Of a stretch of 64,000 nt of DNA, positions 56,477 to 64,000 are shown piece after piece. Numbering within the stretch: the stretch's first letter is position 1; every line of letters starts with the position of its first letter. Position numbers and translations under genes: made by a program. The stretch spans positions 102,286 through 166,285 of the forward strand of contig NZ_CP059200.1 in the NCBI RefSeq assembly GCF_014251755.1, in the 5' to 3' direction. Under the pieces are notes generated by a model, which was not told the DNA's origin, searched no databases, and worked only from the letters and a program-made list of their open reading frames with translations. The DNA is from Blattabacterium cuenoti. Its GTDB lineage: Bacteria; Bacteroidota; Bacteroidia; Flavobacteriales; Blattabacteriaceae.

Positions 56477-58568
56477 AATCTCGTAATATATTAATACATT
56501 CCGATATATTATAAAAATCTTTATTCAGATTTTTTTTCCATTTTTCTGATTCTTTTGAAAGAATTCTGTAATAAAGAGAAAAGGTTTTTGTTTCAAACGT
56601 ATTCAAATTGTTTCTTAATTTTTTTAATTTCTCATTTCTTTTTTTTATTTTAAAATTTTCATAAAACAATTCTTCCCAATTTAAAGAAAATTTGTTTTCA
56701 TTAAAACATTTGTTTTCTAATGATTGCATTGTGTTATAAATAGTGATAAAATCCTTATTTTTTTTTAAACGTTTGATGCTTTTATATTTAATATTTTCTA
56801 TATATAAATTTTGATAAAAATAACGAATAGAAGGAATAGGATCTGTATAATCCCATTTCATAGGATTATTTTGATTTTTTTCCATAAATTTTAAACAATT
56901 ATTTTTTGGATTCTTCCTTGGAAGAACTATATCGGAATTCACTCCCTTTAATTGAGTAGAACTTCCATTCACACGATAAAATTTATGGATGGTCAATTTT
57001 AAGGCACCTAACCCTTCATTAAAATGTAAAAAACGATTTAATGGATAAATAGTTTGTATACTCCCCTTTCCATATGTTTGATCGCTTCCAACAATAATTC
57101 CTCTTTTATAATCTTTGATAGCAGCAGTGAGGATTTCAGAAGCAGAGGCAGAAAACTCATTTACAAGAATGACAAGGGGTCCTGTCCATAAAATTTGATT
57201 TTCATGACTTTTGAGTATTTTTTTCTTTTTGTTAGGTTTTCCTATTTGTAAAATAGGAACTTTTCCTAAAAAAAAGCCAGCAATTTCTATCACAGCGTCT
57301 AAAGATCCTCCTCCGTTATTTCTGATATCTATCAAAATTCCTTTTATATTTTCTTTTTTTAGTTTTTGAATGATTTTTTTCATATCTTGAGCTGCATTTC
57401 TTCCATTTTTATTTGCAGGATTAAAATAAAATTCTGGTAAACAAATCAATCCATACTTATCTCCATTTTTATCCAAAATTAAAACACTTTTAGCAAAAAT
57501 TTCTTTTTGTTCAATTATATCTCTAGTGAGAGTTACTTCTTCTATAGATCCATTTTTTTTTTGAATAGTTAATTTTACTTTACTTCCTTTTTTTCCCCTT
57601 ATTAAACGAATTGAATTTTCTAATAACATTCCTACAATATTTTTTGATTCTGAGTTTACGTTTTTTGCTACTCGTATAATTTTATCTCCTATTTCTATTT
57701 TTTTGTTTTTCCACGCAGGTCCACCATCAATGAGTTTAACAACAGTGGGAAACCCTTTATCATCTTGTAATTCCACTCCAATTCCTTCTGTTTGTCCAGA
57801 TATATTTACATCAAAAATTTCTTTTTCCTTAGGAGAAAAATAATTCGTATGAGGATCATATTGAGAAGTGATTACATTAACATATATGGAAAACCAATCG
57901 GATTCTTTTTTTATTTTTATTTTCCTAAAATATTCCTGAATATATTTTTCTACTTTTTTGATATACCTTTTTTTTTCGTTGAAAAAGGCGTTTTTCCAAA
58001 TTTTTTTTTGTTTTGTAACAGTGATTTTTTTTTGTTTTGTAGAAGTGATTATTTTTTGTTTTGTAGAAGTGATTATTTCTAATAAAGTCATATATTTTAA
58101 GTATTTTCTCCATTTTTCAATCCATTCTTTTTCATTTTTTGGATAAGAAAATTTTTGTTCTCCAACTATGTATATTTCTTTTTGATTGAAATCAAAAGAT
58201 TTTTTTAATATTTGAAAACATAAAAATTCTGCTTTTTTTACTCTTTGAAAAAAACGTTTCATAATAATATTGAAGAAAATAGGATCTCCATGAATCCAAA
58301 AATCGTCTATTTTGTCTCTATATAAAGAAAGATCTTCTAAATCTTTTTGTATAAAAAAACATTTTTGATTATCTAATTTGTCAAAAAGATTATCATATAC
58401 TTTTTGTGAAAAATCATTATCTATAGAAATAGGAGAAGGGTGTAAAAAAGAAAGTGTTTTATATATTGATTTGAGTATTATACTATGTTTTTCTTGTTCT
58501 CCTAATGGGGAACAAAAACTTAATGAAAAAATGAAAAAAAGACCAATGATTATATATTTATTTATCAT
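56457..58568 (-). CDS. prc: Tail-specific (carboxy-terminal processing) protease, S41 family
   Basis: The 703-residue protein has a signal sequence ([20 protein letters not shown]) and an N-terminal helical domain. A PDZ domain follows ([25 protein letters not shown], in part), then the S41 core with catalytic Ser in [15 protein letters not shown] and Lys in QTYGKGSIQ. The C-terminal part resembles E. coli Prc. It works in the periplasm on protein C-termini. Three 24-base tandem repeats add eight-residue units near residue 170. Confidence 0.93.
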   Translation of the reverse strand: MINKYIIIGLFFIFSLSFCSPLGEQEKHSIILKSIYKTLSFLHPSPISIDNDFSQKVYDNLFDKLDNQKCFFIQKDLEDLSLYRDKIDDFWIHGDPIFFNIIMKRFFQRVKKAEFLCFQILKKSFDFNQKEIYIVGEQKFSYPKNEKEWIEKWRKYLKYMTLLEIITSTKQKIITSTKQKKITVTKQKKIWKNAFFNEKKRYIKKVEKYIQEYFRKIKIKKESDWFSIYVNVITSQYDPHTNYFSPKEKEIFDVNISGQTEGIGVELQDDKGFPTVVKLIDGGPAWKNKKIEIGDKIIRVAKNVNSESKNIVGMLLENSIRLIRGKKGSKVKLTIQKKNGSIEEVTLTRDIIEQKEIFAKSVLILDKNGDKYGLICLPEFYFNPANKNGRNAAQDMKKIIQKLKKENIKGILIDIRNNGGGSLDAVIEIAGFFLGKVPILQIGKPNKKKKILKSHENQILWTGPLVILVNEFSASASEILTAAIKDYKRGIIVGSDQTYGKGSIQTIYPLNRFLHFNEGLGALKLTIHKFYRVNGSSTQLKGVNSDIVLPRKNPKNNCLKFMEKNQNNPMKWDYTDPIPSIRYFYQNLYIENIKYKSIKRLKKNKDFITIYNTMQSLENKCFNENKFSLNWEELFYENFKIKKRNEKLKKLRNNLNTFETKTFSLYYRILSKESEKWKKNLNKDFYNISECINILRDFNETPQ
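58010..58081 (-). repeat. Three tandem 24-base in-frame repeats in prc
   Basis: Copies at 58010-58033, 58034-58057 and 58058-58081 share the unit GTTTTGTAGAAGTGATTATT plus T-rich end. The first copy differs at a few bases. Each encodes eight residues of the type ITSTKQKK, so copy number changes keep frame. Confidence 0.85.
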
Positions 58569-58657
58569 TCAGTTTTTTTATTTTAAGATTTACAATAATG
58601 TTTCAATTGAAAAATATTAGTAAAATTATACATAAATAGTTTTTTATATGATATAAA

Positions 58658-59467
58658 ATGAATAAAAAACCAATTATTTTAGTCACAAATGATGATGGAA
58701 TCATAGCTCCAGGTATTAGAGCACTCGTCCATTCTATGAATCTTTTAGGAGATGTATATGTAGTGGCTCCAAATAAACCCCAATCTGGAATAGGACATGC
58801 AATAACAATGAATACGATTTTATATTGTGATTCAGTAAAAATAGATAATGGAATTCAAAAAGAATGGGAATGTTCTGGAACTCCGGTAGATTGTGTTAAA
58901 TTAGCAATCAGTGATATTCTTCCAAGAAAGCCTGATATTTGTGTGTCAGGAATAAATCATGGAACCAATTCTTCTATAAATATTATGTATTCTGGTACGA
59001 TTTCTGCCATTATTGAAGCAAGTATAGAGGGAATTCCATCTGTAGGATTTTCTCTTTTGGATTTTGATTGGAATGCTGATTTTGAACCCTCTAAAAAATA
59101 TGTATGTCAGATTGTAAAAAAAATCCTTTACAATCCTATTCCGGAAAAAATAATCACTTTGAATGTGAATATTCCTAAATTAAAAAAAGAACAAATCAAA
59201 GGAATTAAAATATGTAGACAAGCAGACTCCAAATGGAAGGAAAGTTTTGATAAACGTCATAATCCTAAAGGAAAAACTTATTATTGGTTAGTAGGAGAAT
59301 TTTTGAGTTTAGATGAAAAAGTTGATACAGATGAATGGGCATTAAAGAATGGATATATATCTATTGTTCCTATTCAATTCGATTTAACCAATTATACTAT
59401 TTTAAATCTTTTAAAATCTTGGAATTTTTTTATGCTATTTTTTTGTTGGATACATAGTTTATTCTGA
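58658..59467 (+). CDS. surE: 5'-nucleotidase SurE
   Basis: The 269-residue protein has the N-terminus [20 protein letters not shown] (metal Asp pair), [28 protein letters not shown] and [18 protein letters not shown]. It removes phosphate from nucleoside monophosphates. The last 12 residues ([12 protein letters not shown]) extend past the usual family end and are hydrophobic. ruvB starts 26 bases downstream. Confidence 0.94.
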   Translation: MNKKPIILVTNDDGIIAPGIRALVHSMNLLGDVYVVAPNKPQSGIGHAITMNTILYCDSVKIDNGIQKEWECSGTPVDCVKLAISDILPRKPDICVSGINHGTNSSINIMYSGTISAIIEASIEGIPSVGFSLLDFDWNADFEPSKKYVCQIVKKILYNPIPEKIITLNVNIPKLKKEQIKGIKICRQADSKWKESFDKRHNPKGKTYYWLVGEFLSLDEKVDTDEWALKNGYISIVPIQFDLTNYTILNLLKSWNFFMLFFCWIHSLF

Positions 59468-59493
59468 ATTGGAATGTTAAAAATATATATATA

Positions 59494-60459
59494 GTGTCAT
59501 ATTTTTTAGAAGGATCTTTAAATCCTAAAACAATTCAAGATTTTGTTGGACAACATCATATATTGGAAAATTTGAAAATTTTTATTCAGGCTGCTAAAAA
59601 AAGAAAAGAAGCCCTAGATCATATTTTATTTCATGGACCTCCAGGATTGGGAAAAACAACATTGGCTCATATCGTAGCTAATGAATTATGTGTAAACCTC
59701 ACTGTTACTTCAGGATCTGTTTTAGATAAGCCTGGAGATCTAGCCGGTTTATTGATCCATTTAAAAATAAATGATGTAATTTTTATTGATGAAATTCATC
59801 GTCTCTCTCCAATAGTTGAAGAATATTTATATTCGGCTATGGAAAATTATAAAATAGATATTATCATAGATTCTGGATCTAATGCTCGATCAGTACAAAT
59901 AGATTTATCTCCTTTTACTTTAATAGGATCTACTACAAGATCAGGTTTACTTACAGATCCTATGCGTTCTAGATTTGGTATTAATTTTCGTCTTAATTAT
60001 TATGAAAAAAAATTATTAAACAATATTGTAAATCGTAGTGCAAAATTACTAAATATTCCAATAACAGAAGAAGCATCTCATGAAATCGCTAATAGAAGTC
60101 GTGGAACTCCACGTATAGCCAATGCTTTATTACGTAGAATCCGTGACTTTGCGCAAATTAAAGGAAATGGAATCATTGATATTCATATCTGTAATTTAGG
60201 ATTACAATCTTTGAATGTTGATCAACATGGATTAGATGAAATGGATAATAGAATTCTGTCATATATCATAGATCATTTTAAAGGAGGTCCTGTGGGAATC
60301 AATACTATAGCAACAGCTGTGAGTGAAAATTCGGACACTATAGAAGAAGTTTATGAACCTTTTCTGATTCAGGAAGGATACTTAATTAGAACTCCTAGAG
60401 GAAGAAAGGCTACAAAATTAGCTTACCAGCATATAAAACGAAAATTTAAAAAAAAATGA
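59494..60459 (+). CDS. ruvB: Holliday junction branch migration ATPase RuvB
   Basis: The 321-residue protein starts at GTG 59494. It has AAA+ motifs [18 protein letters not shown] (Walker A), FIDEIHRL (Walker B), [18 protein letters not shown] and sensor/winged-helix parts [13 protein letters not shown]. It drives branch migration with RuvA, which is not in the window. The N-terminus is slightly short compared with other RuvB proteins. Confidence 0.96.
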   Translation: MSYFLEGSLNPKTIQDFVGQHHILENLKIFIQAAKKRKEALDHILFHGPPGLGKTTLAHIVANELCVNLTVTSGSVLDKPGDLAGLLIHLKINDVIFIDEIHRLSPIVEEYLYSAMENYKIDIIIDSGSNARSVQIDLSPFTLIGSTTRSGLLTDPMRSRFGINFRLNYYEKKLLNNIVNRSAKLLNIPITEEASHEIANRSRGTPRIANALLRRIRDFAQIKGNGIIDIHICNLGLQSLNVDQHGLDEMDNRILSYIIDHFKGGPVGINTIATAVSENSDTIEEVYEPFLIQEGYLIRTPRGRKATKLAYQHIKRKFKKK

Positions 60460-60503
60460 ACTAAAATGTTTTTTTATTATTATGTTTATATGTTTATAAC
60501 AAT

Positions 60504-60511
60504 TAACTTTG
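60504..60511 (+). promoter_or_regulatory. Candidate -7 box of purA promoter within a small inverted repeat
   Basis: TAACTTTG matches TANNTTTG and lies 29 bases before the purA ATG. It sits inside the inverted repeat TAACAA-N6-TTGTTA (60497-60514), which could be a regulator site. No -33 TTG is seen. Confidence 0.33.
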
Positions 60512-60540
60512 TTAAAAGAATCAAGATCAAAATGTAAATT

Positions 60541-61824
60541 ATGCCTTCAAATGTTATTGTTGGTCTCCAATGGGGTGACGAGGGAAAAGGAAAAATTACA
60601 GATTTATTTGCTAAAAATTCAGATTATGTAGTCCGTTATCAAGGAGGAAATAATTCAGGTCATTCGATTCATATTAAAAATCGTCATTTTGTCCTTCATT
60701 TAATTCCTTCTGGGGTGATTTATCCTGGAGTAAAATGTATTGTTGGTCCTGGAGTAGTAATTGATCCTAAATCTTTGATACAAGAAATAGATAATTTAGA
60801 ATTAATGGGGATCGATACATCTCAAGTTTTTTTAGCAAAAAGAGCACATATTACAATGCCTTATCATCGTTTGTTAGATCGATATCAAGAAGAAGCTTTA
60901 GGAGATCAATCAATTGGAACTACACATAAAGGAATTGGGCCCACTTATGAAGATAAAATCGCCCGAATAGGAATTCGTGCTTTGGATTTTTTGAATTTAA
61001 AAGTTTTTTATCAAAAATTAAAATATAACATTAATCTTAAAAATCAAATTTTTACAAAAATTTTCAAAAAAAAACCTCTTTCTTTTCATAAAATTTATGA
61101 AGAATATATAGAATATGCCAAAATCCTATCTAATCGGTTTGTAGATTCCGTTTATGAAATTCATGATGCTTTTCGTAACAAAAAAAAAATTTTGTTTGAA
61201 GGAGCTCAAGCTATGTTATTAGATATCAATTATGGAACATATCCATATGTAACCACTTCTTCTACTTCTACAGGAGGCGTTTGTACAGGATCTGGAATCC
61301 CACCAAACTTTCTAAAAAATTTTATAGGAATAACAAAAGCATATTGTACTCGTGTGGGTTTTGGTCCTTTTCCTTCAGAAATAAAAAATGAAATAGGAGA
61401 GGTGATCCGTCAAAAAGGAAATGAATATGGAGCAACAACAAAACGTCCAAGACGATGCGGATGGTTGGATCTGATATCTCTTAAATATTCTTGTATGATT
61501 AATGGAGTTAATTATTTAATTATTACAAAATTAGATGTTTTAAGTGAATTGGAAACCATTAAAATATGTGTAAAATACAAATATAATGAAAAAATTATTC
61601 AATATTTTCCAGCACATCTAAAACAAAATATAAAAGGAATCTATATAGATTTACCTGGATGGAAACAAGATATTTCTCATATTCATGAATACAAAAATTT
61701 ACCAAAAAATTGTAAAAAATATATTAATTTTATTGAAAATTATCTAAATTTAGAAATTCTATTGATTTCTGTAGGTTCTGAAAGAAATCAAAACATTATC
61801 AAAAATAAGTCTTTATTTTTTTAA
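60541..61824 (+). CDS. purA: Adenylosuccinate synthetase
   Basis: The 427-residue GTPase-like enzyme has GLQWGDEGKGKITDLFA at the N-terminus, NNSGHSI, GTTHKGIGPTYEDK and GATTKRPRRCGWLDL. It makes adenylosuccinate from IMP and aspartate. purB, which does the next step, follows after 21 bases, and purL after that, so this is a purine gene cluster. Confidence 0.97.
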   Translation: MPSNVIVGLQWGDEGKGKITDLFAKNSDYVVRYQGGNNSGHSIHIKNRHFVLHLIPSGVIYPGVKCIVGPGVVIDPKSLIQEIDNLELMGIDTSQVFLAKRAHITMPYHRLLDRYQEEALGDQSIGTTHKGIGPTYEDKIARIGIRALDFLNLKVFYQKLKYNINLKNQIFTKIFKKKPLSFHKIYEEYIEYAKILSNRFVDSVYEIHDAFRNKKKILFEGAQAMLLDINYGTYPYVTTSSTSTGGVCTGSGIPPNFLKNFIGITKAYCTRVGFGPFPSEIKNEIGEVIRQKGNEYGATTKRPRRCGWLDLISLKYSCMINGVNYLIITKLDVLSELETIKICVKYKYNEKIIQYFPAHLKQNIKGIYIDLPGWKQDISHIHEYKNLPKNCKKYINFIENYLNLEILLISVGSERNQNIIKNKSLFF

Positions 61825-61845
61825 TTATTTAGAAAATATTTTTGT

Positions 61846-63285
61846 GTGGAAAAATATAAAAATCCTTTAGTAGAACGATACAGTAGCCAAGAAATGTTAT
61901 ATAATTTTTCTCCAAAAAAAAAGTTTTTGACTTGGAGAAAATTGTGGTTGTATTTAGCAGAAATTCAAAAAGAATTAGGATTAAATATTAGCGAAGAACA
62001 AATTCTTGATTTAAAAAATAATTTACATGACATTGACTGGAATAGAGTTTCTTTTTATGAAAAAAAATTTCGACATGATGTCATGGCTCATCTATATGCT
62101 TTTGGAGAAAAAGCAACTATAGCTAGACCGATTATTCATTTGGGTGCTACAAGTGCGTTTTTAGGAGACAATACGGATATTATTTTAATTCGTGATGGAT
62201 TGGAAATTTTATTAAAAAAATTAATTAATGTAATTTTTCGTCTTAGAAATTTTACTCTAGAATATCATAATATTCCTACTTTAGCTTTTACTCATTATCA
62301 ACCAGCTCAACTAACCACTGTAGGAAAACGTTCTGCTTTATGGTTACAAAGTCTTCTTTTAGATTTAGAAGAACTAGAATTTCGATTGAAAAATATTCGT
62401 TTTAGAGGAGTAAAAGGAACTGTAGGTTCAGCAGATAGTTTCAAAGAATTATTTAATGGAGATTTACAAAAATTAAAAGATTTAGAAAAAAAATTATCTA
62501 ATAAATTCAAATTTCAAAATGTATTTCCTGTAACAGGACAAACTTACGATAGAAAAGTAGATGCTCAGATATTAAATTTGCTATCCAATATCTCTATATC
62601 TTCTCATAAATTTAGTAACGATTTGCGTTTATTACAAAATTTAAAAGAAATGGAAGAACCTTTTGAAAAAGAACAAATTGGATCTAGTGCTATGGCTTAT
62701 AAACGGAATCCAATACGTAGTGAACGTATGGCCGCTTTAGCTAAATATGTTGTTTCTTTATCTAATAGTTCATCCTTAGTTGCAGCAACTCAATGGCTGG
62801 AACGTACTTTAGACGATTCTGCAAATAGAAGATTGGTTATAGGACAATCATTTTTATCTGTAGATTCTATTTTAATGATTTGGAATCACATATTAGAAAA
62901 TATTGTCGTATATCCCAAGATGATTGATAAACATATAAAAGAAGAACTTCCTTTTTTAGTTACTGAATATATTATTATAGAATGTGTAAAAAAAGGAGCA
63001 GACAGACAGGATATTCATGAAAGAATACGAATTCATTCTATGGAAGCAAATGATAAAATTAAACTAGAAGGAATAGAAAATGATTTTATTCAACGTATTT
63101 TACATGATAAAAAAATACCAATTCATGAAAAAAAAATAAATCAAATTTTAAATCCTAAAAATTTGACAGGATTTTCTTCAGATCAAACTTTAGAATTTAT
63201 TGATACAAAAGTTAATCCCATATTGAATCGTTTTCATTATTTAATTGATTTTGATCTATCTACTAATATAGAAAAACAAATTTAA
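61846..63285 (+). CDS. purB: Adenylosuccinate lyase
   Basis: The 479-residue protein starts at GTG 61846. It has GATSAFLGDNTDIIL, THYQPAQLTTVGKR and the fumarase-superfamily signature GSSAMAYKRNPIRSERM. It acts in both the AMP branch and the de novo IMP pathway. The type with the SAFLGDNTD motif is close to eukaryotic and Bacteroidetes forms. purL begins 17 bases downstream. Confidence 0.96.
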   Translation: MEKYKNPLVERYSSQEMLYNFSPKKKFLTWRKLWLYLAEIQKELGLNISEEQILDLKNNLHDIDWNRVSFYEKKFRHDVMAHLYAFGEKATIARPIIHLGATSAFLGDNTDIILIRDGLEILLKKLINVIFRLRNFTLEYHNIPTLAFTHYQPAQLTTVGKRSALWLQSLLLDLEELEFRLKNIRFRGVKGTVGSADSFKELFNGDLQKLKDLEKKLSNKFKFQNVFPVTGQTYDRKVDAQILNLLSNISISSHKFSNDLRLLQNLKEMEEPFEKEQIGSSAMAYKRNPIRSERMAALAKYVVSLSNSSSLVAATQWLERTLDDSANRRLVIGQSFLSVDSILMIWNHILENIVVYPKMIDKHIKEELPFLVTEYIIIECVKKGADRQDIHERIRIHSMEANDKIKLEGIENDFIQRILHDKKIPIHEKKINQILNPKNLTGFSSDQTLEFIDTKVNPILNRFHYLIDFDLSTNIEKQI

Positions 63286-63302
63286 ATACATGGATAAATA
63301 TA

Positions 63303-64000
63303 ATGAATTTCAGAATTTATATACAAAAAAGAAGCCCTTTTGATATTGATTCTAGAAAATTACACAATGAATTAAAGAATATGAATATTTCATTGTATAA
63401 TGATCTCATTATTTATTATATATATGATATATATAATATCAATGAAAAACTTTTTTTAGAAAGTTTATCAAAAGTTTTTGTAGATCCTGTAACAGATATT
63501 TTTCATAAAAAAATACATTTAAATACTTCTTCATATCTAATAGAAGATTTCCCAGAAAAATATGATGATCGAGCCCATGCAGCCATGCAATGTATAAAAG
63601 TAATCGATCCAAAATCAAACACCGTTTCTGTAAAAACTGGACGATTAATCGAATTCATTGGGATAAAAAAAAAACAGGATTTTTACAAAATTAAAAAATT
63701 TTATATCAAGTCATATTTGAATGCAGAAAACAAAAAAAATGATACAACAATTATAGATAATTTCATTAATTTTTCTGTTGAAAAAATAAAAAGTGTCCGT
63801 AATAAGTGGAATCTTTCTATGGACGTTAATGATTTATTCTTTATACAAAAACATTTTTTGTATAAAGAAAAACGAAATCCTACACCAGAAGAATTACGTA
63901 TATTCGATGTTTATTGGTCTGATCACTGTCGTCATACAACATTTTTTACCACATTAAAAGATATATCTTTTGATGGATCATTAAAAGAAACATATCAAAG
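63303..64000 (+). CDS. purL: Phosphoribosylformylglycinamidine synthase, N-terminal part (runs off the window)
   Basis: From ATG 63303 the frame stays open to the window end. It has MNFRIYIQKRSPFDIDSR at the N-terminus, the linker-type stretch EKYDDRAHAAMQCIKV, a helical linker domain region (DLFFIQKHFLYKEKRNPTPEEL) and the catalytic-domain start VYWSDHCRHTTFF. This is the large single-chain FGAM synthase of purine synthesis. It follows purA and purB in the same direction. Confidence 0.93.
   Translation, partial: MNFRIYIQKRSPFDIDSRKLHNELKNMNISLYNDLIIYYIYDIYNINEKLFLESLSKVFVDPVTDIFHKKIHLNTSSYLIEDFPEKYDDRAHAAMQCIKVIDPKSNTVSVKTGRLIEFIGIKKKQDFYKIKKFYIKSYLNAENKKNDTTIIDNFINFSVEKIKSVRNKWNLSMDVNDLFFIQKHFLYKEKRNPTPEELRIFDVYWSDHCRHTTFFTTLKDISFDGSLKETYQ

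Noticed and set aside
51409-58081. CRISPR array or insertion sequence
   Set aside because: The repeats present are short in-frame tracts inside rplY and prc with no spacers, terminal inverted repeats or transposase anywhere in the window.

Overview
The window is strongly A+T-rich, densely packed DNA from a reduced genome of the Bacteroidetes (Flavobacteriales). Lineage markers include a DUF4295 mini-gene in an rpmB-rpmG-DUF4295-ftsY cluster, a DUF4293 gene beside rho, a GYDIA-type GHMP kinase, a DUF1599 protein, mutY next to a gldE-like gene, a short archaeal/eukaryote-type ProRS, and candidate promoters of the TANNTTTG type. Together with a fused gamma/beta urease gene next to ureC, complete threonine and housekeeping genes and no mobile DNA, this points to an obligate insect endosymbiont. 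Blattabacterium of cockroaches is my best guess; this is an inference from gene content, not a database result.

Layout: 1-7 kb holds the lepB end, rhomboid, mutL, ribH, a TPR protein, gldE-like and mutY. 6.7-8.9 kb holds HU, a 29-residue basic mini-protein, rng and tRNA-Leu. 8.9-18.5 kb holds gltA, the GHMP kinase, fabD, tatD, fumC, an ftsB-like gene, mnmG, ybeY, pssA and a DnaQ-like exonuclease. 18.5-26.1 kb holds htpG, ftsY, DUF4295, rpmG, rpmB, yebC, the RNase P RNA, tRNA-Ser, rmuC, initiator tRNA and rho. 26.2-33.8 kb holds DUF4293, prfA, accC-accB-rpmF, proS, pyrD and a fused UMP synthase. 33.9-41.6 kb holds marC, a frameshifted rnpA, fbp, a small lipoprotein, dut, DUF1599, a VRR-NUC nuclease, nrdB, plsC, rnhA, an rRNA/tRNA methyltransferase, a frameshifted dCMP deaminase and tRNA-Leu. 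41.6-49 kb holds urease and thrABC. 49-64 kb holds thyA, prs, rplY, tadA, dedA, aroB, gyrA, a tail-specific protease, surE, ruvB, purA, purB and the start of purL.

The genes fit a nitrogen-recycling, amino-acid-provisioning symbiont. Urease releases ammonia, thrABC makes threonine, aroB belongs to the aromatic pathway, and pyrimidine and purine synthesis are present. Genes are close together; several convergent pairs overlap at their 3' ends, and Shine-Dalgarno sequences are not evident.

The most notable signals are two genes expected to be important, the RNase P protein (rnpA) and dCMP deaminase, each interrupted by one indel inside a long poly(A) tract but otherwise intact. This is the pattern expected for rescue by polymerase slippage. 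In addition, dUTPase lacks its C-terminal motif V, so both usual routes to dUMP look damaged while thyA is intact. UMP synthase is a fused protein of eukaryotic domain order and sequence character, divergent from a class 1A (fumarate-type) dihydroorotate dehydrogenase.
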